A stretch of 64,000 bases of DNA from Thalassotalea sp. ND16A (GTDB lineage: Bacteria; Pseudomonadota; Gammaproteobacteria; Enterobacterales; Alteromonadaceae). Below the pieces are notes generated by a model. That model saw only the letters and a list, made by a program, of their open reading frames with translations, had not been told where the DNA came from and made no database searches. The stretch lies in assembly GCF_000764205.1 (NCBI RefSeq), contig NZ_JQDZ01000125.1, forward strand, positions 1 through 64,000. The letters run 5' to 3'. Shown piece after piece: positions 27,995-36,503 of the stretch. The position numbers and the translations under genes were made by a program. Every line of letters begins with the position of its first letter. Position 1 is the stretch's first letter.

Positions 27995-28576
27995 TTAATC
28001 GATATCTGCCAACGGCCAGGTAACCAAATGGTCTTCATAATCTTGTAAATCCACTTCATTATCTTTTATCACTTTACCACGAACCGACATACCGGCTTTG
28101 TGCATTGCCGTTTTTTTACCTTTATGCAGTAGCGGGTGCCATGACGGTAAGCCACGCCCTTCTTGCAAGCGACGATAGGCACAGCTTTCCGGCATAAAGA
28201 AAATATCGTCCAGGTTTTGCTGAGTCAATTTCACACAATCCGGCACCAGGCGGGTACGCTCGGCATATTTACTGCATTGACAAGTTTTGTCATTTAACAA
28301 ATAACAGACCACATTGGTATACAGCATTTCCTCACCTTCGCGAATATAATCGGTAGGCGATTGTAAGCCTTCGTCTTCGAGCTCACTGTCAGCATCAATC
28401 TCTTCTTCGATAATCTTATGTAAACAACATTTACCGCAGCCGTCACACAAGGATTCCCATTCGGTTTCGCTCATTTCACTTAATGACTTAGTTTGCCAAA
28501 ATGGTTCGAGTGGTTGGGTGATTTTATTCGGTTTTTTCAAAGATTTTTTACGGGACACATAAACCTCAAAACCCAC
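27995..28576 (-). CDS. ycgN: YcgN family cysteine-cluster protein
   Basis: UPF0260/YkgJ-like protein that probably binds iron or zinc. The block FWQTKSLSEMSETEWESL followed by CDGCGKCCLHK is nearly the same as in E. coli YcgN, with further cysteines in TCQCSKY, VPDCVKL and ESCAYR. It carries an acidic insertion of about 20 residues after the first cluster. The frame starts at GTG 28576; a GTG at 28558, with GAGG upstream, is the more likely start (187 residues). First of the ycgN-mltB-ycgL neighbourhood. Confidence 0.9.
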   Translation of the reverse strand: MGFEVYVSRKKSLKKPNKITQPLEPFWQTKSLSEMSETEWESLCDGCGKCCLHKIIEEEIDADSELEDEGLQSPTDYIREGEEMLYTNVVCYLLNDKTCQCSKYAERTRLVPDCVKLTQQNLDDIFFMPESCAYRRLQEGRGLPSWHPLLHKGKKTAMHKAGMSVRGKVIKDNEVDLQDYEDHLVTWPLADID

Positions 28577-28656
28577 TGGTTAAAGTGGGTCATATATTTA
28601 ACTTACTGTGCAACTCATTATCGCGAGTTCAGCTTACTTGGATGATTATGCCATAG

Positions 28657-28694
28657 TATACACCCGTCACCATTGAAAGTGCAGAAAACCTGCA
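28657..28694. repeat. Dispersed repeat family B, half copy
   Basis: Left arm and part of the loop (CACCCGTCACCATTGAAAGT, then GCAGAAAACCTGCAG) of the element seen at 16710 and 23748. The right arm is missing, so this copy cannot form the long hairpin and is a remnant. Confidence 0.55.
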
Positions 28695-28702
28695 GCTATA
28701 GT

Positions 28703-29740
28703 TCACTGGTCGAATTTAATTCTATCGGCTAAATGGCCAACGCTGGTGACAAAATAGTAGGACAAATTCCAATGCATCAGTGATTTGTAGTTGTCATAGG
28801 CTAAATACGCACGGCCTTGTTCTCCGTCAGGAAAAACCATAGCCGCGTTGATGTCAACCTTTGGCAGTTGGCCACCATTATAAGTTCTCACGCCAACACT
28901 ATTCCAATCCGCAAGTTTCATTTCTGTGCGCGACCAATGTTTTAACCAGGGCTTTCGGCCACCGGTTTTTTGTGGAATGGCTAAGCTGTAATCAAAATCT
29001 GCCGGTAACTGTACTTGCCTTGCCCAGGTAATATCACTATTCCAGCCAACTTTTTTCAGGTAATTGGCAATAGAAGCGAAGACATCGGAAGTATTGTTCC
29101 AGATATCTTTTTTGCCGTCACCATCACCATCGGCAGCATAGGCTAAAAATGAACTTGGCATAAACTGATTGTGGCCCATAGCACCCGCCCAGGAGCCCTT
29201 CATATTTTCAACTTTAATATGGCCTTGTTGCAAAATGGTCAGGGCATCAAACAGCTGGTTTTTAAAAAACGTCTCTCGTCGGCCTTCATAAGCCATAGTC
29301 GCTAACGCCGAAATCACACTGTAATTGCCGGTAATTTTGCCAAAGTTTGATTCTAGTGCCCATAAAGATACGATAAAGCGTGGTTGCACACCAAATTGTT
29401 TGCCTATTTTGTCTAGTTCTTTAGCATGTGTTTTCAACATTTCCCGGGCTTTTTTGACTTTCCAGTCAGAGACTCTTTTCGGTAAGTAAGTTTCTAACGT
29501 TTCAACCTGCTCCGGCTGATTCTTATCCGCTTTCACGGCTCGCTTATGGAAAGTAATATTGGCGAAACTTTGTTCAATCAATTTACTCGAAAAGCCTTTC
29601 GCTAGCGCTTGCTGTTTTAATTGGTTGACATAATTTTCGAAACTTATTTTTGGCTGTGCAGCAGCATTTGCCGTTGCTGACAGAGAAGAGAAAGCCGAAC
29701 TGGCAAGGATGAAGGCGGCCAGGCATTTTTTCAGGATCAT
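28703..29740 (-). CDS. Lytic murein transglycosylase, MltB family
   Basis: 345 residues. A signal peptide (about 1-26, ending ATANA) exports it; no lipobox, so it is probably soluble in the periplasm, unlike MltB itself. SLT-type fold with the catalytic Glu in WALESNFG (near 131), and MGHNQFMPSSFLAYAADGDGDG typical of the family. Cleaves the peptidoglycan glycan strand to 1,6-anhydro products. Begins two bases after the ycgL stop, so it is in one operon with ycgL. Confidence 0.92.
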   Translation of the reverse strand: MILKKCLAAFILASSAFSSLSATANAAAQPKISFENYVNQLKQQALAKGFSSKLIEQSFANITFHKRAVKADKNQPEQVETLETYLPKRVSDWKVKKAREMLKTHAKELDKIGKQFGVQPRFIVSLWALESNFGKITGNYSVISALATMAYEGRRETFFKNQLFDALTILQQGHIKVENMKGSWAGAMGHNQFMPSSFLAYAADGDGDGKKDIWNNTSDVFASIANYLKKVGWNSDITWARQVQLPADFDYSLAIPQKTGGRKPWLKHWSRTEMKLADWNSVGVRTYNGGQLPKVDINAAMVFPDGEQGRAYLAYDNYKSLMHWNLSYYFVTSVGHLADRIKFDQ

Positions 29741-29742
29741 TT

Positions 29743-30030
29743 TTACTCCGTTAAATTGTCGCTACCGTTACTGGCACGATGCGTTTTTAATAAATTTTCA
29801 GTCGGTGGTGGCAGTTGCAAATAAAAGCCATGCAGTTGCATACCCGCTTTGACTTTATCTATGTCTGCTAATGCTAATTTGTCACGATTGGCAAGGTTTA
29901 TCAAGGTAACTAATTGCGGCGTGCCAAAGGTAGTCAACAAGGCTTCTGGTACTGCGGAAAAATCATCACGTTTTAACACGTATAAATAGGTTTCTTGTTT
30001 CTTTGGGCTTTTATACACCGCACATAACAT
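29743..30030 (-). CDS. ycgL: YcgL domain protein
   Basis: 95 residues. MLCAVYKSPKKQETYLYV and LLTTFGTPQLVTLINL are diagnostic of the YcgL family. Structure-known but function-unknown; often next to rnd and fadD in gammaproteobacteria, as here. ATG start; the stop is two bases before mltB-like. Confidence 0.92.
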   Translation of the reverse strand: MLCAVYKSPKKQETYLYVLKRDDFSAVPEALLTTFGTPQLVTLINLANRDKLALADIDKVKAGMQLHGFYLQLPPPTENLLKTHRASNGSDNLTE

Positions 30031-30113
30031 GGCTAAATCACTGTAAATAAATAATAGTCAAAATATACCATTAAAAACGCTGTTCTCGAAAGTGAAATCA
30101 TCGCGATTAGCGA

Positions 30114-31244
30114 TTAAAAGCCATTATCGGCAAATTCGGCCAAAGCTTTAGCAAACAACTGACCACGCCAGCCAGTTAACAGGTCAACCTTTTCAATTTT
30201 CTGTTGGTTCAACTGCCAAAACCAGGATAAAAACTGATGAATTTGCTTTTTACCGGCAACAATTTGCGGGTCTAAATCTTGTTGTTTGGCAAGTTCCGCA
30301 ATTTTTTGCTTCACCGCTTTAAACACTTGCTTATAATTGGGGTAAGAGTCCAGGCGAGTTAACCTTGCAGGATACACTTCAACCGGTTCTTTATTGGCCG
30401 TTTTCAGTACATTTAACATGGCCTTGCCTTTATGGCGCACATCCAGAATATCGACACCGTCATAGTTGGCCATCGCCCCAACACTTTGTGGGTTACGTTG
30501 TGCCAAGATCATCAAGGTATGCTCTTTAGCGACAAAACTTAACGGTAAATTTCGCGCTACCGCTTGCTCATACCGCCAGGCCAATAAATGTTGCAAAAAT
30601 AACAATTGTTGTGGTTGTAATTTCCACGCCTGCTTGTTTTCGAGATACAATAGATCGGCGTCAATAGCCGTGAATTTTTTCTCAATTTGTTGTTGTGTCT
30701 CAAGTTTTGCCGCTTGATAAAAACCAACCTGATTAATATCACTGAACAAACGTTCACAAATTTGATGTAAATGCAGTACATCTGCAGCCGCATAGTGTAA
30801 CTGGCTTTCGCTTAATGGTCGTTTCATCCAATCAGTTCGCGACTCACTTTTATCAAGTTCAAGTGTGAGATAATGTTTGATCATGGCCGCATAGCCCATT
30901 GACAAACCGTGCCCTAAAAATGACATGATCACTTGCGAATCGATCATATTTGCCGGCTTGCAATTACCCGACTGAAGAAATACTTCCAGGTCTTCTGAGC
31001 ATGAATGGATAACTTTCAGCAATGATTCATCGCGCAATAATTGCCAAAACGGCTCTAAATCATCAATGGCTACGGGATCGATTAATGCCAGTTCATTGCC
31101 ATCATAGGCTTGAATTAAGCCAAGGTTTGGATACAAGGTACGGGTACGGACAAATTCAGTATCAACGGCTAATACCTCAGCATGACTAACTTGCTGACAA
31201 TATCGAAGCAATTCTTGTTGATCTTGAATGTAGGTAAATTGCAC
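30114..31244 (-). CDS. rnd: Ribonuclease D
   Basis: 3'-5' exoribonuclease that trims tRNA precursors. 376 residues (E. coli 375). DEDDy catalytic residues: AVDTEFVR (near 26-33), HSCSEDLEVF (near 83-92) and YAAADVLHL (near 151-159); HRDC domains follow. GTG start supported by AAGGAA six bases upstream. It sits downstream of fadD, the same order as in E. coli. Confidence 0.95.
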   Translation of the reverse strand: MQFTYIQDQQELLRYCQQVSHAEVLAVDTEFVRTRTLYPNLGLIQAYDGNELALIDPVAIDDLEPFWQLLRDESLLKVIHSCSEDLEVFLQSGNCKPANMIDSQVIMSFLGHGLSMGYAAMIKHYLTLELDKSESRTDWMKRPLSESQLHYAAADVLHLHQICERLFSDINQVGFYQAAKLETQQQIEKKFTAIDADLLYLENKQAWKLQPQQLLFLQHLLAWRYEQAVARNLPLSFVAKEHTLMILAQRNPQSVGAMANYDGVDILDVRHKGKAMLNVLKTANKEPVEVYPARLTRLDSYPNYKQVFKAVKQKIAELAKQQDLDPQIVAGKKQIHQFLSWFWQLNQQKIEKVDLLTGWRGQLFAKALAEFADNGF

Positions 31245-31383
31245 TGTGATTCCTTTAATAATTGATAAAATTTAGCTTATGGCTGAACAAGCAGTGTCAA
31301 TGTTCAGCTCATTACTGTCAACGATTATTCACTGCAGGGTGAGCAAGTGTATAGAAAACCAACAATAGTACAAAAGATTAATC

Positions 31384-31480
31384 GCTTCTGGCTTCTTGCT
31401 ACGGGCAGCCTTGGTATTGTCACACGATAGGTGAATTCATCAACTATACAGCCCGTAGCTAGCAGCTCGATGCTAGAAGC
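31384..31480. repeat. Dispersed repeat family C, copy 1
   Basis: About 97 bp. It begins GCTTCTGGCTTCTTGCTACG and ends GCTCGATGCTAGAAGC; the ends are imperfect inverted repeats, and the inner CGGGCAG/GCCCG also pair. The centre reads TTGGTATTGTCACACGATAG. Two more copies in the same orientation are at 59530-59620 and 59689-59780. It lies between rnd and fadD. Confidence 0.75.
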
Positions 31481-31490
31481 TTAAAACCTA

Positions 31491-31521
31491 AAAAGTCCAG
31501 ATACAGGGTATCCGGACTTTA
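31491..31521 (-). terminator. Terminator of fadD
   Basis: AAAGTCCAGATAC (31492-31504), loop AGG, GTATCCGGACTTT (31508-31520): 12 of 13 bases pair. Read on the minus strand it ends in a T-run, 22 bp after the fadD stop. Confidence 0.85.
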
Positions 31522-31542
31522 AAAATGGATTGCATTAAACGG

Positions 31543-33198
31543 TTAACGAAGTTCGCGACGTAAAATTTTACCAACATTGGATTTGGGTAATTCGTCTTTA
31601 AATTCAATTAATTTTGGCACTTTATAGTTGGTCAGATTGTCTTTGCAGTGCTTGATCAATTCTTTTTCGCTTAAGCTGTCATCTTTTTTAACAACAAAGA
31701 TTTTTACCATTTCGCCACAAACATCATGCGGAATGCCTATGGCGGCAACTTCAACGACTTTTGGGTTCAACATCACCACATCTTCAATTTCGTTCGGGAA
31801 GACGTTAAAGCCTGAAACGATGATCATATCTTTTTTGCGATCAACAATTTTAAAGTAACCTGCCTCATCCATCGTCGCGATATCACCGGTGGCCAGCCAG
31901 CCATCTTGCAAAATTTCGTTCGTTGCCTCTTCGCGATTGTAATAGCCCTTCATCACTTGTGGGCCTTGCACTTGCATTTCGCCTGGCTCACCAATCTCGC
32001 ACAGGTTACCACCTTCAGTCACAATGCGAATGTCGGTAGATGGTGCGGGTAAACCAATAGTACCATCGAAGCCTTCTTGGTTGTACGGGCTAAGTGTTAC
32101 CAGAGGTGCACACTCAGTTAAGCCGTAGCCTTCTAGCATCCGGGTTTTGGTCACTTGCTGCCACGAATCTGCTACGGCTTTTTGCACCGCCATGCCACCA
32201 CCTAACGACACTTTTAAGCTACTAAAATCCAAATCTTTAAAACCTGGGGTATTGAGTAAACCATTAAATAAGGTGTTCACCCCGGTTAACGCGGTAAATT
32301 TATACTTTTTCAACTCTTTGATAAAACCGGGCATATCACGAGGATTTGTAATTAATAAGTTGGTGCCACCTAAGGTTAAAAACGTCAGGCAATTCGCCGT
32401 TAGCGCGAAAATATGGTAAAGCGGTAGCGCCGTAACGACCAACTCTTCCCCTTTGACTAAAATCGGTTTTAGTACGCCTTTGGCTTGTTCCAGGTTTGCC
32501 ACCATATTGCGATGGGTAAGCATAGCCCCTTTCGATACGCCAGTGGTACCACCGGTGTATTGCAAAAAGGCCAAATCATCGCCGTTTATGTCTATCGGTT
32601 TAAATTGTTCAGCATCAGCTTTGGCTAAAACCTGATTAAACGCGATGCTATTGGGTAAATGATACGCGGGCACCATTTTTTTAATATAGCGTACGACACA
32701 ATTGACTACGGTGCCTTTGATGGTACCTAAACGATCACCCAGAGTGGTTAAAATGACATGTTCAACCGGGGTTTCATTGATCACTTGCTCTAAAGTGTTG
32801 GCAAAATTTTCAATAATGACAATGGCTTTCGTGCCCGAGTCATTTAGTTGATGCTTTAATTCACGTGCGGTGTATAGCGGATTCACATTTACCACAGTTA
32901 AACCGGCAATTAAGGCGCCAAACAGGGCTATTGGATATTGCAGGGTGTTTGGCACCATGATCGCTAATTTATCGCCTTTTTTAAGCCCCAGTTCATTTTG
33001 CAAATAGGCGGCAAAGGTTTTTGCTTGTTGCGCTAGTTGTTGATATGACAACGACACATCCATATTAATGAATGCGGTTTTATTCGAATACTCATCACAA
33101 TATTTGAAAAACATGTCAGCTAACGATTTATAACGATCAGCATCTATTTCGAACGGAACTCCTGGAGGATAACTTTTTTCAAGCCAAACTTTCTCCAC
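31543..33198 (-). CDS. fadD: Long-chain fatty acid-CoA ligase
   Basis: Activates fatty acids to acyl-CoA for beta-oxidation, at the inner membrane. 551 residues (E. coli 561). AMP-binding motif [20 protein letters not shown] (near 210-229), ATP/AMP motif [11 protein letters not shown], and [19 protein letters not shown] plus [11 protein letters not shown] near the C-terminus. GTG start with AGGAGAT ribosome binding site; the N-terminus [15 protein letters not shown] matches the family. Confidence 0.96.
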   Translation of the reverse strand: MEKVWLEKSYPPGVPFEIDADRYKSLADMFFKYCDEYSNKTAFINMDVSLSYQQLAQQAKTFAAYLQNELGLKKGDKLAIMVPNTLQYPIALFGALIAGLTVVNVNPLYTARELKHQLNDSGTKAIVIIENFANTLEQVINETPVEHVILTTLGDRLGTIKGTVVNCVVRYIKKMVPAYHLPNSIAFNQVLAKADAEQFKPIDINGDDLAFLQYTGGTTGVSKGAMLTHRNMVANLEQAKGVLKPILVKGEELVVTALPLYHIFALTANCLTFLTLGGTNLLITNPRDMPGFIKELKKYKFTALTGVNTLFNGLLNTPGFKDLDFSSLKVSLGGGMAVQKAVADSWQQVTKTRMLEGYGLTECAPLVTLSPYNQEGFDGTIGLPAPSTDIRIVTEGGNLCEIGEPGEMQVQGPQVMKGYYNREEATNEILQDGWLATGDIATMDEAGYFKIVDRKKDMIIVSGFNVFPNEIEDVVMLNPKVVEVAAIGIPHDVCGEMVKIFVVKKDDSLSEKELIKHCKDNLTNYKVPKLIEFKDELPKSNVGKILRRELR

Positions 33199-33367
33199 AA
33201 TACATCTCCTACATTATTATTTGGCACTAAGAATTTGCGACAGATTTTTTCTGTTTCACCCAATTCTCTCAACGTTATTTTTTATTTTGCCAGTAAAATT
33301 AATTATGTTATTTACGCCGTATCATTTCACAGTTTGAAACAATTGCAAGAGGTACGACCAGAAAAAA

Positions 33368-34258
33368 TTAAAGTTTTTTGGTCATTTCGTTATTTTCTTT
33401 ATTAAACATTTGTTCAGCAATGCCTAATAATGCTACCGGACTTTCCATATGCGGGTGATGCCCTCCCTTAATAGTATGAAGGCGGTGATTGGCAATATGT
33501 TCGGCAAAAATTTTGATGCCTTTTTGGATCATATCAAAACCATTTTCGCCAGCAACAACTCCTACCGGACAATGCAAATTGGACACTATTTGAATGGCTT
33601 GCTTTAGCGAGTAACGCTGTGGTGAGGTGTTCCTTAATTTTGGGTCTGAACGCCAGCTAACGCCCCCTTCCACCTCTTGTAATCCACGCTCAACCAACAA
33701 CCGGGCCGCTTCATTTGCCAAGTCTGAGACATTCATTCTGGCTTTTATCGCCGACTCAATATTGGCGTGAACTGTCGGCGTTTTGTCTTGTAACTGCAAG
33801 CGAGAGAGCATGCCCTTGCGGAGTTGTTCACTTGGGCTTTCGCTTTCAGTGATCACCCCAATCGATTCTACCAACAACAGATTTTCAACTTTGTCATTAA
33901 ATGCCGAGGTGAACACGGTAGCAACCATGCCGCCCATCGAGTGGCCAATAATACTCACTTGCGACCATTTCATTGCAGTTAACAATTGCAGTAAGTCGTA
34001 ACTCCAATCAATCGCGTGATAAAATGCGTCGTCACCACGATGGGAAGATTTACCGTGCCCGGGCCAGTCAATGGCAATGAATTGGTACTGCTTGAGTAAT
34101 GGGCTTTGTTGCTGAATAAGCGCATCAAAAAACGGCATATAACTTGCCGAATTATCAAGCCAGCCATGTAGGCAAAGTATCACCGGCGCTTGCTCATTAC
34201 CCACGGTTAAACCGGCAAGCTGGCAGTGGGCAAGCTTAAATTCTACTTCTGTGATCAA
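33368..34258 (-). CDS. Alpha/beta hydrolase
   Basis: 296 residues with the alpha/beta hydrolase fold. Oxyanion region LCLHGWLDN (near 30-38), nucleophile elbow GHSMGG (near 107) and catalytic His in GGHHPHMESP (near 270). The substrate is not known; the family includes esterases and lipid hydrolases, and fadD lies next to it. TTG start, placed by AAGGAA just upstream; no nearby ATG in frame. Confidence 0.85.
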   Translation of the reverse strand: MITEVEFKLAHCQLAGLTVGNEQAPVILCLHGWLDNSASYMPFFDALIQQQSPLLKQYQFIAIDWPGHGKSSHRGDDAFYHAIDWSYDLLQLLTAMKWSQVSIIGHSMGGMVATVFTSAFNDKVENLLLVESIGVITESESPSEQLRKGMLSRLQLQDKTPTVHANIESAIKARMNVSDLANEAARLLVERGLQEVEGGVSWRSDPKLRNTSPQRYSLKQAIQIVSNLHCPVGVVAGENGFDMIQKGIKIFAEHIANHRLHTIKGGHHPHMESPVALLGIAEQMFNKENNEMTKKL

Positions 34259-34368
34259 TGGCTTTCCTTAAAAATAAAATGAGTTGTTTACGCTGAACTC
34301 GGATAACGAGTGCTTGACTTTTTTAATCAACAACTCAGTTTAGTTGGCTCAGGTTATATCACCTCAGG

Positions 34369-34953
34369 TTAATTGGTTTTTGAGCCTTTGCTGACATTGC
34401 GTTTCGGCTTGTGGTAATGCACGGGTCTTGAATAATACCGATATCTGGGTGAATAATGCCAGTAATAGGGTGAATACCACATCGGATGGTGCATGGACTC
34501 AACCCTGATTTTATTGATTTTTTTCCATAGATAAACATTATTGGCGGTGAGTTTAGGGTATAAATATTCGAGTTCGCCAATTAAGCCGGTTTCAGACTCG
34601 GCAATAATTCCTAACGCCGTGACATGCCGGCCTTGCTGATAAATTACCGGATCGAGTAAGCCACTTACATAGACGCGAAACCGCCCTTCTGTGCTATCTT
34701 TTTGTTTCGGCCGAGCGTTACTTTTAAGCTCCATCGAGACAATTTCCAGCATGGTTTGTTGCTCTAAAGTTTTCACCTCGGCAATCACTCCGCCCCATCT
34801 TGCTTGCATGCCAATATGGGCTGCCGGCATGGCGCGAACATCGGCAAACGCCACCAGAGGTGTGGTTTCAGGCACTTGCAATGGCTCAGGAATGGTATTA
34901 CAGCCACTAAGCAGCAACACGCTTAACATGGCTAAGAGGTTAACGATTTTCAT
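34369..34953 (-). CDS. slp: Slp family outer membrane lipoprotein
   Basis: 194 residues. Lipobox LLLSGC at about 13-18 gives a mature lipoprotein. GGVIAEVKTLEQQTMLEI and GLIGELEYLYPKL match Slp/YeaY. The C-terminal 40 residues are rich in Tyr, His, Pro and Arg (SPYYWHYSPRYRYY) and are not part of the core family. In E. coli the homologue yeaY lies between fadD and tsaB, as here. Overlaps the upstream M50-like gene by 14 bp. Confidence 0.9.
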   Translation of the reverse strand: MKIVNLLAMLSVLLLSGCNTIPEPLQVPETTPLVAFADVRAMPAAHIGMQARWGGVIAEVKTLEQQTMLEIVSMELKSNARPKQKDSTEGRFRVYVSGLLDPVIYQQGRHVTALGIIAESETGLIGELEYLYPKLTANNVYLWKKINKIRVESMHHPMWYSPYYWHYSPRYRYYSRPVHYHKPKRNVSKGSKTN

Positions 34954-35554
34954 TTTTTTTCCCCAATTTATAAATGGCGAATATACCTATAATAGACCAG
35001 ATTATTATCCACACAATTTCAGGGATAAAAGTAATCTGCGCCAACGCGCTGCCATCACCAATGCCACGGCCATCAATTAAATACAAAGGTGAACTTAAAC
35101 TATTGAGTAACACCATGATTGCAAACAACTTTAATATAACAGGCAAAAAGTTAAAATGGGAAATTTTTATGCTAAAACTGAATAGAGCTATCAACATCAA
35201 ACAAATAAACAAGGTCAGAATATCTCTTACCCAAAGCAAACAGGTAACAACGAGCAGCAATACCAGAAAAGCACTAAAATAACGACTGACGGAGGATTTA
35301 AATTGAGCAATTTTATAAATCAGCGCGCCCCAACCGACCGCCCCGGCATAACCAGAAAAAGCGATTAGCCAGGCAAACCCGCCTTGGGTAGTGCATAAAC
35401 CAGCGCCATTGGGGAACAACTGAATTTGCACAATTCGACCACCGCTGATCAGCGCCGCGATGCCATGGCTTAATTCATGAAAAAAACTTTCCAGCCAATT
35501 AAACGGAATACCAAGATATGGAATTTGCTTTAATAGCACTGCAACCACTAACAA
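34940..35554 (-). CDS. M50B-like integral membrane metalloprotease
   Basis: 204 residues from a TTG at 35554. HELSHG in FNWLESFFHELSHGIAAL is the zinc motif of M50-like membrane proteases; four or five further hydrophobic segments follow. The TTG lacks a ribosome binding site and cuts into a hydrophobic segment. The frame stays open for 25 more codons to an ATC at 35627-35629 that lies 7 bases after a perfect AAAGGAG; no ATG, GTG or TTG occurs between. The real start may be this ATC, or a start codon was lost. Substrate unknown. Between tsaB and slp in one probable operon. Confidence 0.8.
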   Translation of the reverse strand: MLVVAVLLKQIPYLGIPFNWLESFFHELSHGIAALISGGRIVQIQLFPNGAGLCTTQGGFAWLIAFSGYAGAVGWGALIYKIAQFKSSVSRYFSAFLVLLLVVTCLLWVRDILTLFICLMLIALFSFSIKISHFNFLPVILKLFAIMVLLNSLSSPLYLIDGRGIGDGSALAQITFIPEIVWIIIWSIIGIFAIYKLGKKNENR

Positions 35555-35665
35555 TGCCCAAAAATTACCGGTTAAAAATTGGTAAATGGTATTGTTTTTA
35601 CCTACCGCTTTAATATGTTTTTGAACGATGGGGTTACTCCTTTAATTGACCAGTCAATTAATGCT

Positions 35666-36367
35666 TTACTCTCTGCCTGGAAGTTTTTTCCACGTCACAG
35701 TATCACGCAGGTATACCGGTTGAGCTTGTTCGGCGGCGACACTATTGCCTAATGCAAATTCGGCCTTGCCAATCGCTAACATCGCGACTGCCGTTGGAAA
35801 CTCGATATCATCATTAATGCTAATATCGTCAATGTTGGCCAGTTGCTCTTTATAAGCATTCCAGGCACTGCCGACACCATGCAGAGAGTCATCATTTCTG
35901 TGGTCAGTGATGTAATCATTCACACTTGCCGGGGCAATAACCGCTTCTTTTATTACCGGTTGCATAATCTGGTTTGCATCGATTGCAAACAAACCGCAAT
36001 AGGTTTCCGCCATGCGAGCATCAATGGCTGAAATGACCTGTGTTTGGCCTTTATTGATAAATGCTTGTTGCGCCATGGTTTGTAAGGTGGATACTCCCAC
36101 GACCGGTAAATTGGCAGAATAGGCTAAGCCTTGCGCCACCCCAATGCCAATACGTACTCCGGTAAAGCTACCGGGGCCCTGACCAAAAATTAAACCATCG
36201 AGTTGCGCCAATGTTATGTTTGCTTCATTGAGCACTTCATCCACCATAGGTAACAGCATCAAACTGTGCGATTGCGGACACAATTGATAACGGCTGTAAC
36301 GGTTACCTTGATAACAAAGGGCTACAGAGCAAGCTTCGGTAGAGGCGTCAATGGCCAAATAATTCAC
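35666..36367 (-). CDS. tsaB: tRNA N6-threonylcarbamoyladenosine biosynthesis protein TsaB
   Basis: Non-catalytic partner of TsaD for t6A37 in tRNA. GTG at 36367 (VNYLAIDAS) chosen because it matches the family N-terminus and follows GAGAG; an in-frame ATG at 36415 would add 16 residues. 233 residues (E. coli 231). LAIDASTEACSVAL and GPGSFTGVRIGIGVAQGLA are the ASKHA signatures. Neighbours yoaA and slp are as in E. coli. Confidence 0.95.
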   Translation of the reverse strand: MNYLAIDASTEACSVALCYQGNRYSRYQLCPQSHSLMLLPMVDEVLNEANITLAQLDGLIFGQGPGSFTGVRIGIGVAQGLAYSANLPVVGVSTLQTMAQQAFINKGQTQVISAIDARMAETYCGLFAIDANQIMQPVIKEAVIAPASVNDYITDHRNDDSLHGVGSAWNAYKEQLANIDDISINDDIEFPTAVAMLAIGKAEFALGNSVAAEQAQPVYLRDTVTWKKLPGRE

Positions 36368-36503
36368 AATAAATCTCTCTTTCAATTTTACCCAGTTGAT
36401 TAATCCACTGGGCATTTTGGTTTAATACCGATATGTATAAACAATATTGGCTAACGCTGGTAGTTAACAGTATATCAACTAATGAATATAACTCGTTGTA
36501 ATT

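Noticed and set aside
34974-35282. 102-codon frame on the plus strand
   Set aside because: Antisense to the M50-like gene, whose zinc motif and operon position are clear.
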